Assembly (NCBI GenBank): GCA_024278775.1
Contig: JAJRSP010000239.1
Span: 1 to 24,902 of the forward strand
Length of the DNA: 24,902 nt
From: Planctomycetota bacterium
GTDB taxonomy: Bacteria > Planctomycetota > Phycisphaerae > UBA1845
Direction: 5' to 3'
How positions within the stretch are numbered: position 1 is the first letter of the stretch; every line of letters begins with the position of its first letter. A program made the position numbers and the translations under genes. Shown here piece after piece: positions 1 to 7,530 of this stretch. The notes beneath the pieces were generated by a model, which worked only from the letters and a program-made list of their open reading frames with translations, did no database searches and was not told the DNA's origin.

Positions 1-3000
1 GTGGCCACCCCGCTCGCAAGCCCACCCGGCGCAGAGAAGTTCCCTCGCTTCAGCGCCGATGGTCAGACGATCGCGTTCGTCGGCAACTACGCCGGTGATA
101 CCGATCTGTATACCGTGTCGCTGGGCGGCGGTATCCCCGAGCGCGTCACGCATCACCCGGCCAATGAATCGCTCTGCGATTGGACGCCGGATGGCAAGCT
201 GCTCTACTTCACCAACGGCTTCGCCGGGCTGCGAAGACAATCGCAGCTCTACACCGTGGCTCCGACCGGCGGTCTCCCCAGCAAACTCCCCGTGCCCTAT
301 GGGGCCAACGGCACGATCAGCCCGGACGGTCGATGGCTCGCGTATACGCCGCACACGCGCGATCACCGCACGTGGAAACGCTATCGCGGCGGTATGGCCA
401 CCGACATCTGGCTGTTTAATCTTGAGGATCACTCGTCGAAGAAGATCACGGATTGGGAGGGTACGGACTCGCAGCCGATGTGGCACGGGGCGACTGTGTA
501 CTACCTATCCGACGACGGCACCGATCATCGTCTCAACATCTGGTCGTATGACACCACCTCCCACGCACGCGAGCAGATCACGCGGATGCCGGAGTTTGAC
601 GTGAAGTGGCCGGCGATCGGTCCGGGCGAAAACGGCGGAGGGGAGATTGTCTTCCAAAACGGTCCGGATCTGGTGCTGTTGGACCTGGCGACGAAGCAAA
701 CGCGCGTGGTGGACGTGAAGATTCCCGGTGCGCGTCCACGGCTGCGCCCCAAGCTCGTCGACGCCGGCAAGTATATACAGGCCCGGGAGATTTCCGCGAC
801 GGGTAAGCGGCTGGTGCTCGAAGCACGCGGTGATATCTGGACGGTGCCGGTCAAGCATGGCTCGCCTCGGAATCTGACGGCGACGGACGGCGTGGCCGAG
901 CGCGATCCCTACTGGAGCCCGGACGGGCAGTGGGTCGCCTATTTCTCCGATGCGTCCGGCGAGTACGACCTGTATGTGGTGAAGTCCGACGGCAAGGGCG
1001 AGCCGCGTAAGATCACGAGCGAGGGTGAGGGGTATCTCTATCACCTGACTTGGTCGCCGGATTCCAAACGCATCACCTATGCCGACAAGACCGGCGCGAT
1101 GTTTCTCTGCGAGGTGGAGTCCGGGGCGACATCACAGTTTGATCGAGACACCTGGGGCGTGCCCGACCGTTTCAACTGGTCGAGCGATTCCCGCTGGATC
1201 GCCTACACCAAGACCGGCGATAACGTCACGCAGTCCATCTGGTTGTACGACGTCACGAATGACAAGACGCAACAAGTGACGGCCGGCATGTTCAACGATT
1301 CGTTGCCGACGTTCGACCGAGAGGGTGACTACCTCTACTTCGCGAGCAATCGTGAGTTCTCCTCCCCGATCTATGAAGACATCGGCACGACTTTCGTCTA
1401 CGCCCGAACGGGCCGACTCTATACCGTACCGCTCAAGGCCGAGACGGGTTCGCCCTGGGCACCCAAGAGCGATGAAGAGGTCTGGTCCAACGACAAAGAC
1501 GACAAAAAGAATGACAAGGCTGACGACGACAACGACAGTGATGACGCCGATGCCGACAAGGATCACACGAAGGATAAGAAAAAGGAGGCACCTTCTGAGG
1601 ACGACGCGGAGAAGGACGACAAGGACAAAAAGGACAAGAAGGACGAGCCTGAGCCGGTAGAGATTGAACTGGAAGGCTTTGAGCATCGGGCCATACAGGT
1701 TCCGGTCGATCGCGGTAACTTCTCGGAGCTGGCTGTTGCGGACTCGGGCAGCATCGTCTACGCGCGGCGGCCGCTGCGTGGCGGCGGTGCGAAACCCTCG
1801 ATCAAGATCTTCGATCCCACCGATGAGAAGAAAAAAGAGAAGACCGTACTCGACGGGACCGGCGCTTTCGCGATCTCACCGGATGGCAAGAAGCTACTCG
1901 TGGTCAAGGACGGCAAGATGGCCGTGGTGGATGCCAAGGCCGATCAGAAGTTTGACAAGACCGTCTCCACCAAGCGGATGAACGTGCAGATCAATCCGCG
2001 TGACGAGTGGCAGCAGATCTTCCACGAAGCGTGGCGCATCGAACGTGACTTCTTCTACGACCCGAACATGCACCACGTCGACTGGGAAGCGAAACGGCAG
2101 CAATACGAAAAAATGCTGCGGGACTGCGCGTCGCGCGAGGATGTGCAGTTTGTGATCGGAGAGCTGATTGCCGAGATCAACGTGGGCCACACCTATGCCC
2201 GTGGCGGAGGGGACGCCGAAAAACCGCCAACCATGTCGGTGGGCATGCTCGGGTGCGATTTCGATTTGGACCGCGGCGCGTACCGCATATCGAACATCCG
2301 CGAGGGTGGCGTGTGGGACATCGACGCACGCGGTCCGCTCAGCCAGCCCGGCATCGACGTGAAGGTCGGAGACTACCTGCTCGCCGTCAACGGCATGCCG
2401 GTCACCACCGAGAAAGACCCCTGGGCCGCGTTTCTTGGGCTGGGCGGCTCGACCGTCACCATCTCCGTGAGCGACAAGCCCAAGCGCGATAACGACGCGC
2501 GCGACGTCGTGGTCACGCTGCTCAAGAGTGAGGCCGACCTTCGTTACCGAGACTGGATCGAGCACAACCGCGCCTACGTCGCAAAAAAATCGGACGGTAA
2601 GGTCGGCTATGTGTACGTGCCGAATACCGGCACCGACGGGCAGAACAACCTCTTTCGTCAGTTCTACGGCCAGCGGGACAAGGCCGCCCTCATCATCGAC
2701 GAGCGGTGGAACGGCGGTGGTCAGATTCCGACGCGCTTTGTCGAGTTGCTCAACCGGCCGGTGGCGAACTATTGGGCACGCCGTGACGGGCACGATTGGA
2801 CCTGGCCGCCGGACTCGCATCAGGGGCCGAAGTGTATGTTGATCAACGGGCTGGCCGGCTCCGGCGGTGACTACTTCCCCTGGTGGTTCAAGGCGGCTGG
2901 TGTCGGTCCCTTGATCGGCATGCGGACGTGGGGCGGTCTGGTGGGTTACTCCGGGAACCCGCGTCTCATCGACGGCGCAGGGATCACGGCCCCATCGTTC

Positions 3001-3225
3001 GGGTTCTATGAGAACGACGGCACATGGGGCATCGAGGGTCACGGCGTCGATCCGGATTATCCGGTGGTCGATGACCCCGCGCTCATGGTCGACGGTGGCG
3101 ATCCGCAGCTTGATAAGGCGATCGAGCTGATGCTCGCGGAGATTCAGCGCAACCCCTATACGCCGCCGAAACGTCCGGCCTATCCGAACCGGAGTGGCAT
3201 GGGCATCACCGATCAGGACAAGTAG
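1..3225 (+). CDS. Tricorn-family serine protease (5'-truncated)
   Basis: Tricorn proteases are large peptidases that cut peptides into short pieces. The first ~480 residues are beta-propeller repeats (SPDG-type motifs such as 'FSADGQTIAFVGN' and 'YWSPDGQWVAYFS'). A Lys/Asp low-complexity insert follows (about residues 495-556), then a second propeller part, the C1 domain, a PDZ-like domain (about 760-840) and an S41-type catalytic domain. Visible catalytic residues are His730 (NVGHTY), Ser954 (AGSGGDYF) and Glu1012 (GIEGHGVDPD); these match the His, nucleophile Ser and Glu of archaeal tricorn. The residue before the His is Gly, where Thermoplasma tricorn has Ser. Homologues begin with a signal peptide and one more propeller strand, so the GTG at base 1 is probably an internal codon and the true start lies upstream. 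The family call is firm; secretion is inferred from relatives. Confidence 0.93.
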   Translation: MATPLASPPGAEKFPRFSADGQTIAFVGNYAGDTDLYTVSLGGGIPERVTHHPANESLCDWTPDGKLLYFTNGFAGLRRQSQLYTVAPTGGLPSKLPVPYGANGTISPDGRWLAYTPHTRDHRTWKRYRGGMATDIWLFNLEDHSSKKITDWEGTDSQPMWHGATVYYLSDDGTDHRLNIWSYDTTSHAREQITRMPEFDVKWPAIGPGENGGGEIVFQNGPDLVLLDLATKQTRVVDVKIPGARPRLRPKLVDAGKYIQAREISATGKRLVLEARGDIWTVPVKHGSPRNLTATDGVAERDPYWSPDGQWVAYFSDASGEYDLYVVKSDGKGEPRKITSEGEGYLYHLTWSPDSKRITYADKTGAMFLCEVESGATSQFDRDTWGVPDRFNWSSDSRWIAYTKTGDNVTQSIWLYDVTNDKTQQVTAGMFNDSLPTFDREGDYLYFASNREFSSPIYEDIGTTFVYARTGRLYTVPLKAETGSPWAPKSDEEVWSNDKDDKKNDKADDDNDSDDADADKDHTKDKKKEAPSEDDAEKDDKDKKDKKDEPEPVEIELEGFEHRAIQVPVDRGNFSELAVADSGSIVYARRPLRGGGAKPSIKIFDPTDEKKKEKTVLDGTGAFAISPDGKKLLVVKDGKMAVVDAKADQKFDKTVSTKRMNVQINPRDEWQQIFHEAWRIERDFFYDPNMHHVDWEAKRQQYEKMLRDCASREDVQFVIGELIAEINVGHTYARGGGDAEKPPTMSVGMLGCDFDLDRGAYRISNIREGGVWDIDARGPLSQPGIDVKVGDYLLAVNGMPVTTEKDPWAAFLGLGGSTVTISVSDKPKRDNDARDVVVTLLKSEADLRYRDWIEHNRAYVAKKSDGKVGYVYVPNTGTDGQNNLFRQFYGQRDKAALIIDERWNGGGQIPTRFVELLNRPVANYWARRDGHDWTWPPDSHQGPKCMLINGLAGSGGDYFPWWFKAAGVGPLIGMRTWGGLVGYSGNPRLIDGAGITAPSFGFYENDGTWGIEGHGVDPDYPVVDDPALMVDGGDPQLDKAIELMLAEIQRNPYTPPKRPAYPNRSGMGITDQDK

Positions 3226-3233
3226 CGTCATTT

Positions 3234-3295
3234 GTAGCGTAGGCTTCCAGCCTGCACGAGCCGCGATGACGATGCGTGCAAGATGCCTGCGCTAC
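3234..3295 (+). repeat. Dispersed palindromic repeat, family A, copy 1
   Basis: This 62-bp element lies between the tricorn and HAD genes. It begins GTAGCGT and ends GCGCTAC, and contains the inner hairpin AGGCT-TCC-AGCCT. The reverse complement of 24444-24507 aligns with it end to end, with one 2-base gap and roughly 85% identity by eye. It has no coding capacity and no T-run, so it is a REP- or MITE-like repeat rather than a simple terminator. Confidence 0.8.
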
Positions 3296-3310
3296 AGACG
3301 AAGTGAGCCG

Positions 3311-3892
3311 ATGATGAAATCCGCAGTCATTTTCGACCTGGATGGGACGCTCACGAAGCCCTTGCTCGATTTTGACGCGATCCGCGCGGAAATCGGCGGT
3401 ATCGAAGGCCCCATCCTCGAAGCGTTGGCCACGCTGTCTCCGACGCAGCGCGTCCGGGCCGAGCGGATTGTTCATCGGCACGAAGCGCAAGCGGTGGAGC
3501 GGGCCGAGTTGTTTGACGGCGCGGTCGAGGTGCTATCCTCGTGCCGGGCTCGGGGACACGCGGTGGCGATTCTGACGCGCAACTCGCGCAGCAACCTCGA
3601 TCGGATCCTCGAGCGATTCGGGATCGAAGTGGATACGGCGCGCACGCGCGAGGACGGCGCAGTGAAACCTTCCCCTGATGGCGTGCTCTCGATCTGCGAG
3701 GAAGTGGGTGCGGCCCCGGCGGAGAGTTGGATGGTGGGAGATTTTTTGTTTGATATTCTCTCCGGGCGGCGGGCCGGCGCGAAGACGGTGCTCATGATCG
3801 GCGACGAACCGCGCCCGGAGTTCGCGAGCGAGGCCGATTTCGTGATTACCAGGCTCGAAGATTTGCTTCCGCTGCTCGATGACGGTGGTTAG
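3311..3892 (+). CDS. HAD-superfamily hydrolase, phosphoglycolate-phosphatase-like
   Basis: A cytoplasmic phosphatase of 193 residues with all four HAD motifs: I, FDLDGT with nucleophile Asp9 and Asp11; II, ILTRN with Thr89; III, Lys119 in VKPSP; IV, GDFLFD with Asp144 and Asp148. A helical cap lies between motifs I and II, as in subfamily IA. The substrate cannot be read from sequence; small phosphorylated metabolites such as phosphoglycolate are typical. The reading frame is open upstream to base 3194, but that part overlaps the tricorn gene and a palindromic repeat, so ATG 3311 (or the adjacent ATG 3314) is chosen. The Shine-Dalgarno is weak. It follows the tricorn gene on the same strand after 85 bases; co-transcription is possible but not shown. 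Confidence 0.85.
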   Translation: MMKSAVIFDLDGTLTKPLLDFDAIRAEIGGIEGPILEALATLSPTQRVRAERIVHRHEAQAVERAELFDGAVEVLSSCRARGHAVAILTRNSRSNLDRILERFGIEVDTARTREDGAVKPSPDGVLSICEEVGAAPAESWMVGDFLFDILSGRRAGAKTVLMIGDEPRPEFASEADFVITRLEDLLPLLDDGG

Positions 3893-3972
3893 TTTTCCAC
3901 GATCGCCAACGCCGCCAAGGTCAGCGGCCTCTCGCCGGCGATGCTGCGTCGCATCGGCACGTGAGGTGCCCG

Positions 3973-5910
3973 CTACGGGGACAGGGGGGCGTCTGGAACA
4001 ACCGTCACGGCAGAGCCAAACCATTTATAAGGTGCGCCCCATTGATCAAACGTGTAAGTAGGGTCAGTGGAAGTATTGTTTGCAAATACATCCCCTAAAA
4101 GTAAGGGGTCATCCCAAAGCGAATTAGAGATAAAAGTTAATTCAAGCATTGCTGGTGTAGAAGCATTTCTAATGACTGAAATACCTATTACGTATTCATG
4201 TCCACTTTGTACGTGATAAGCAAGACTTGAAAGATCGAAGTCAAATCGATTCTTTGATAGTAATCCGACTAGCCCATTACCATCCGGATCAAACCAGCTT
4301 AGCGCATCTAAATAATTAGCATTTGAAGGCGCTGCTATCGTAATTCCTATGCCTCCTGAAGGAGTCGTAAAAAAAACATCGCTGCATCCTCCGGTATCCT
4401 GTACACAATCCCAAATATGAATTTCATAATCGGCAGCTACCCAGTCAATTCCATTAACAGCGGACTGACCAGAATTAATGTTGGTAAAGCCAAACATTAC
4501 AACGCTAAAAGTAATCAGTGTTCCAGAAACAGACGGTGTAAAAACAGTTCCCGCCATTCGCCATTGGTTTCCAACGCCAGCAAATGGCGGATCGCTCATA
4601 TGAACTATCCCCGGAGTTCCATCGGTCAAAGCAGCTTGGTAGCCTATTCTATCGGCCACTACTACGTCTCCTAGCACAGCACAGGGAAAGGTAACTTTAA
4701 CAATTAAGTCCTGAAAATCAAACGCCGCGCTAGCTTGGTTTGTTGTACCCAGTTCAAAAAGAATTAAAACTTCATTGGCGTTTAGACCCGTAACTACGCC
4801 AGCAGTTAGAAAGCCTTTATCTTGTAAGGCAGTTGCGATACTTCGCTGATTTCCGAATGGGCTGTTTACCCCTTTTGCATCTAACAGGGGTTGAAGAATA
4901 TCTCCTGAAAGAAGAATTAAAGCGTTATTGGCGTCACTGCTAGCGACGTCACGCAAGAAAAACGGTGTCGGCGACGAGAAGTCGGGATAGGCGGCCCGGC
5001 CTGCGAAGGCCAGGGGCACGCCGCCGGACAGGACGGTAAAGGTGTCGGTCCCAGCGGGGGTCGTCTCCATTCCCTGAAGATTCTGCCCCGCGAAAAGCTC
5101 AACGGCCGGCACCTGACCAAGCTGATACTCGAGCTTCAGCGGGACGTCTGGGCCGTTCGTGCCGTAGGTCAGCTCGGTGGCGACTACCTCGGCTGTCACG
5201 GCCCCGTTGCATGCGTAGAAGTCGTTGCCGACGAGCGATGCGTTGGCCGGCTGCCCCCCCGGTTCGGCGACAGAAGTCGATTCGCCCTCGATTGCCGCGT
5301 CTGCGACGGGCTTGCCGTTGATCCGCAGAACTCGTGGCTTGGTCATCATCGCGATGGACTGGATACTGCCCTCCTCCGTATCCTGCCGGGTGACTCGTGC
5401 GGAAAACCTGCGTTTGGGCCGGGCGATAACTCGTCGTGGGGACGCCTTGTCGCGCCGTGCGGCAATTGATGATTCGCGCGTGGTTGGAACGTGCTGCTGG
5501 GCGCTGGCGGTGGATGCGACGACAGCGGTTATGAGCAGCGCCATGCCAACGGCCGCATGGTGTCGAAAGGCAGTGCGCGGGCGCAAGATCACCGTTCCGC
5601 AGGTCAGGACCAACAGGACCATGACGGCTAGGCCCCACTCGCTCGCCGCGGGGACGGGCGCACAGACGGTGGTGGCGCAGGTGGAACCATCACCCTGAAA
5701 GATGCCGCCGGGCGTGTTCGTACAGGTGTCCAAGTCGATGCCGATCCCGCCGTTATCCTGACAGGTACCGCTGATGCAGCAGGCACCGACCGGAACGCCG
5801 GCGCGGACGGGCGAGACGGAGATGAAACACACGGCGATCATCATCGCTGCGACGCGTGGGACAAGGCGGGAAGTACGCGTTGTTGATAAACCATTGAGAT
5901 GCGATTGCAT
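3973..5910 (-). CDS. Secreted surface protein with N-terminal sorting-signal-like helix
   Basis: Unrecognised 645-residue protein with good start evidence (GAGAGGAG a few bases before ATG 5910). In order it has: a signal peptide (about 15-37); a short Cys-rich segment (Cys44, 45, 50, 63, 78, 83); an 'APVPAASEWGLAVMVLL' helix ending in RPR (about 85-112), resembling IPTL/PEP-CTERM exosortase signals; a second signal-like helix (119-138, ending ASTASAQ); a basic linker; then beta-rich extracellular sequence to the end. Sorting signals of this kind normally sit at the extreme C-terminus, so the N-terminal placement followed by another signal sequence suggests fusion of two secreted-protein genes. 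The last ~320 codons (about 4020-4925) are AT-rich and unlike the rest. The frame stays open across both changes. Function unknown; probably cell envelope or extracellular. Confidence 0.75.
   Translation of the reverse strand: MQSHLNGLSTTRTSRLVPRVAAMMIAVCFISVSPVRAGVPVGACCISGTCQDNGGIGIDLDTCTNTPGGIFQGDGSTCATTVCAPVPAASEWGLAVMVLLVLTCGTVILRPRTAFRHHAAVGMALLITAVVASTASAQQHVPTTRESSIAARRDKASPRRVIARPKRRFSARVTRQDTEEGSIQSIAMMTKPRVLRINGKPVADAAIEGESTSVAEPGGQPANASLVGNDFYACNGAVTAEVVATELTYGTNGPDVPLKLEYQLGQVPAVELFAGQNLQGMETTPAGTDTFTVLSGGVPLAFAGRAAYPDFSSPTPFFLRDVASSDANNALILLSGDILQPLLDAKGVNSPFGNQRSIATALQDKGFLTAGVVTGLNANEVLILFELGTTNQASAAFDFQDLIVKVTFPCAVLGDVVVADRIGYQAALTDGTPGIVHMSDPPFAGVGNQWRMAGTVFTPSVSGTLITFSVVMFGFTNINSGQSAVNGIDWVAADYEIHIWDCVQDTGGCSDVFFTTPSGGIGITIAAPSNANYLDALSWFDPDGNGLVGLLSKNRFDFDLSSLAYHVQSGHEYVIGISVIRNASTPAMLELTFISNSLWDDPLLLGDVFANNTSTDPTYTFDQWGAPYKWFGSAVTVVPDAPLSP
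4020..4925. other. AT-rich compositional island inside the surface-protein gene
   Basis: Hand counts give 22/60 G+C at 4081-4140 and 21/60 at 4141-4200, against 38/60 at 5041-5100. The change is abrupt near 4920-4945 and reverses near 4010-4030. The island is wholly coding in the minus-strand frame and ends almost exactly at the 3' end of the gene. No terminal inverted repeats, target duplications or transposase were seen. Replacement of the 3' half by recombination with foreign DNA is the simplest reading. Confidence 0.75.
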
Positions 5911-6112
5911 GAGGGCTCCTCTCTCGACTCCGTTGATGTTGTGATCCGTGACTCACTGGCTGGGGAGACCCGGTATGCTCGTGCCCGAGCGGACGCCGCA
6001 AACCTCCCGAAAGGCGCGGCATTCTACCAAATCGGCGGTTGGACTTCAATAGCTGTCTGTTCGCGCTACGGCGAGTGGGAGTTCAAGTTGGGGTGTAGCT
6101 TGATAGAACGTG

Positions 6113-6129
6113 GTCGGGCATCGCCCGAC
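6113..6129. repeat. Short perfect hairpin
   Basis: GTCGGGC-ATC-GCCCGAC is a perfect 7-bp inverted repeat between the split helical gene (ends 6137) and the surface-protein gene (starts 5910), both on the minus strand. An A-run follows it on the plus strand, so on the transcribed minus strand the T-run precedes the hairpin. It therefore does not fit a standard intrinsic terminator for either strand. It may be a REP-like palindrome. Confidence 0.5.
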
Positions 6130-6136
6130 GAAAAAA

Positions 6137-6733
6137 CTACGGTGTGGGAGCGGGTTCGCTGTTTTGAGGCGGCTCCGCTTTTTTTCGCTGTCTTTCGGTG
6201 GGGATTTGCTTCAGCCGCTCCCGCAACTCGGCGAACATGTCGTCTATAGGGCCGTAGAGTCGCACGAGTTCTCGTTTGATGTCCGCCTCGATTTTGGGTG
6301 ATGTCTCCTTGGATTGTATTCGTTGTTCCAGAGCAGAAAGTTCCTCGCGATACCGTTGCCGGTGGGCGTTGGCCCGGGCCGTCAGCTCCGAGAGACAGGA
6401 GTGCGCCGCGTCTCGCTGGCCCTCGTCGAGATCAAACCGTAGGATGAAGTCCTTCACGTATTTCGCCCATCCCGCCAGTTCCACACTGATCGGATCGAGC
6501 GGCGGCGCGGGCTGAACGCGCGGACTCGGTGTCTTAGCCTCTGGCTGTACGGTCCGTGCGCCGGTCGGTGTCGGTTCGCGAACCGGCTCTTGCCAAAACT
6601 CGTGGGTCTCGAAGTCGCCGCGTTGCCACCGTTCGACGTGCTCACGACCAATATCGGCCAGCGCGCTCATGATGGCGAGGCGCAGCTCCAGCAACGCGCG
6701 TTGTTCCGGCTTCACGTCGCTGCGAAGTTGCTC
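6137..6733 (-). CDS. C-terminal part of split hypothetical helical protein
   Basis: Unrecognised, charged, alpha-helical protein part. The first possible start after the upstream stop is GTG 6715, giving 192 residues (MKPEQRALLELRL...), but no good Shine-Dalgarno precedes it. It is in the same frame as the ORF ending at 6734; read through that TAA, the sequence continues smoothly as VRIREA-stop-EQLRSDVKPEQRALLEL. There is a Pro-rich linker (about residues 45-75 from the GTG), then helices containing WAKYVKDFI, and a Pro/Lys-rich tail. The 'KPEQRALLE' pattern recalls Spy/CpxP-like LTxxQR helices, but only as a resemblance. It is probably the 3' half of one gene broken by a nonsense codon; a separately translated product is the alternative. 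Confidence 0.6.
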   Translation of the reverse strand, partial: EQLRSDVKPEQRALLELRLAIMSALADIGREHVERWQRGDFETHEFWQEPVREPTPTGARTVQPEAKTPSPRVQPAPPLDPISVELAGWAKYVKDFILRFDLDEGQRDAAHSCLSELTARANAHRQRYREELSALEQRIQSKETSPKIEADIKRELVRLYGPIDDMFAELRERLKQIPTERQRKKAEPPQNSEPAPTP

Positions 6734-7237
6734 TTACGCCTCTCGTATCCGAACCACCTGTTTGTCGAGCAGCGTATGCGCGAGATCCGCCCACGCCTTC
6801 ACCTCGTCGGCCGTCGGTGGCGTGGCGTTCGTTCGCATCGTCAGATACGTTGCGATAAGATCGTGAACCGTTTGATCCTTCGGGTCCATGAGGAGACGCC
6901 ACTGCTCGACCATGGCGTCACGCAGCGCGCCGCACCGCGCATCCGATATCCCACGCGCGTGACATGCCTTGGTCACGGCCCGCTCAATGATGGGCGAAGC
7001 AATCTCGGATAGTCCTTTAATGGTTCGTTCGTACGGCGTAGAAGATTCGTTTTCGTTGGCTGGGGCGGCTGGTTGCTTCGAAGCCGCCGGCTCTGCGTGT
7101 GGTCGCGCCTGGGCGCTGCAGGTGCCCACGAGCATGACCCAGGCGGCACAGACAACAACGGGTATGCCTCGCCGGTTCCTGTTGGTGCGGTAGATGCCGA
7201 ACGAGTGGGGGTGCCCGACAGTTTTGGCGGGGTGCAT
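6734..7237 (-). CDS. N-terminal part of split hypothetical secreted protein
   Basis: Unrecognised. From ATG 7237 the protein has 167 residues: a basic N-terminus, a hydrophobic segment (GIPVVVCAAWVMLVGTCSAQA, about 24-44) resembling a signal peptide, an Ala/Pro-rich linker, and a helical domain with ERAVTKACHARGISDARC and a coiled-coil-like end (DKQVVRIREA). The frame is open to 7567, but bases 7238-7567 hold two palindromic repeats and give a low-complexity basic translation, so the longer start is rejected. No strong Shine-Dalgarno is visible at 7237. The TAA at 6734-6736 is in frame with 6137-6733; an intact gene would encode about 365 residues. Secretion is inferred from the N-terminus. 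Confidence 0.6.
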   Translation of the reverse strand: MHPAKTVGHPHSFGIYRTNRNRRGIPVVVCAAWVMLVGTCSAQARPHAEPAASKQPAAPANENESSTPYERTIKGLSEIASPIIERAVTKACHARGISDARCGALRDAMVEQWRLLMDPKDQTVHDLIATYLTMRTNATPPTADEVKAWADLAHTLLDKQVVRIREA

Positions 7238-7263
7238 GACGGAATCGGCCACCGTGGTCAGCG

Positions 7264-7315
7264 GTAGGGCAGGTCGTTCTTTCGCCTCAAGGCGGAAGGT
7301 TGACCTGCCTTTACC
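7264..7315 (+). repeat. Palindromic repeat, family B, copy 1
   Basis: About 52 bp, starting GTAGGGCAGG and ending ACCTGCCTTTACC, with a nested CGCCT-ca-AGGCG hairpin. It aligns with the reverse complement of 7363-7413: the same outer GTAGGGCAGG and CACCTGCC/GACCTGCC ends around a variable GC-rich hairpin core. The pair lies upstream of the split helical gene. Confidence 0.7.
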
Positions 7316-7362
7316 ATGACGCTTCGCCTTTTCTTTGGGTTTCGGTTGTTTGGTAGCGCCAC

Positions 7363-7413
7363 GGTGGAGGCAGGTGAGCCCCCCGGCAAGGCCGGGGGAA
7401 CCTCCTGCCCTAC
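7363..7413 (-). repeat. Palindromic repeat, family B, copy 2
   Basis: About 51 bp with the core hairpin CCCCCCGGC-aa-GGCCGGGGG and outer arms GGAGGCAGGT / CCTCCTGCC. It is the inverted counterpart of the copy at 7264-7315, about 47 bp away. Both occupy the stretch between the split helical gene and the glycosyltransferase, which otherwise holds no recognisable gene. Confidence 0.7.
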
Positions 7414-7481
7414 GTTGGTGCCGCCCCGTGTGTCCTGCACCCAGCGAGGGGAGCCTGCCTGACTGATCGGTCGAAGTCATC

Positions 7482-7512
7482 TTGAACAAACTGCCGATAT
7501 GGCCGATATGAT
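7482..7512 (+). promoter_or_regulatory. Possible promoter for the glycosyltransferase
   Basis: TTGAAC (7482-7487) and TATGAT (7507-7512) are separated by 19 bases, longer than ideal. The spacer and -10 overlap a perfect tandem duplication of the 9-mer GCCGATATG (7493-7510). Predicted transcription would start about 7519, shortly before the candidate TTG start at 7531. The call is weak. Confidence 0.3.
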
Positions 7513-7530
7513 TTTCACGAGCCATGCTTC

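Noticed and set aside
1132..1686. Hydrophobic minus-strand ORF resembling a membrane protein
   Set aside because: It is the antisense of the Lys/Asp-rich tricorn insert, whose complement reads as Leu/Val runs; it lies fully inside a clear gene.
1894..3231. 445-codon minus-strand ORF
   Set aside because: Antisense shadow of the tricorn catalytic half, typical of high-GC coding DNA; it shows no domain or motif.
3893..3964. In-frame sequence after the HAD stop resembling a MerR-type helix-turn-helix (AAKVSGLSPAMLRRI)
   Set aside because: Only 23 codons, no start of its own, and the HAD protein already ends at a natural length; the likeness is probably chance.
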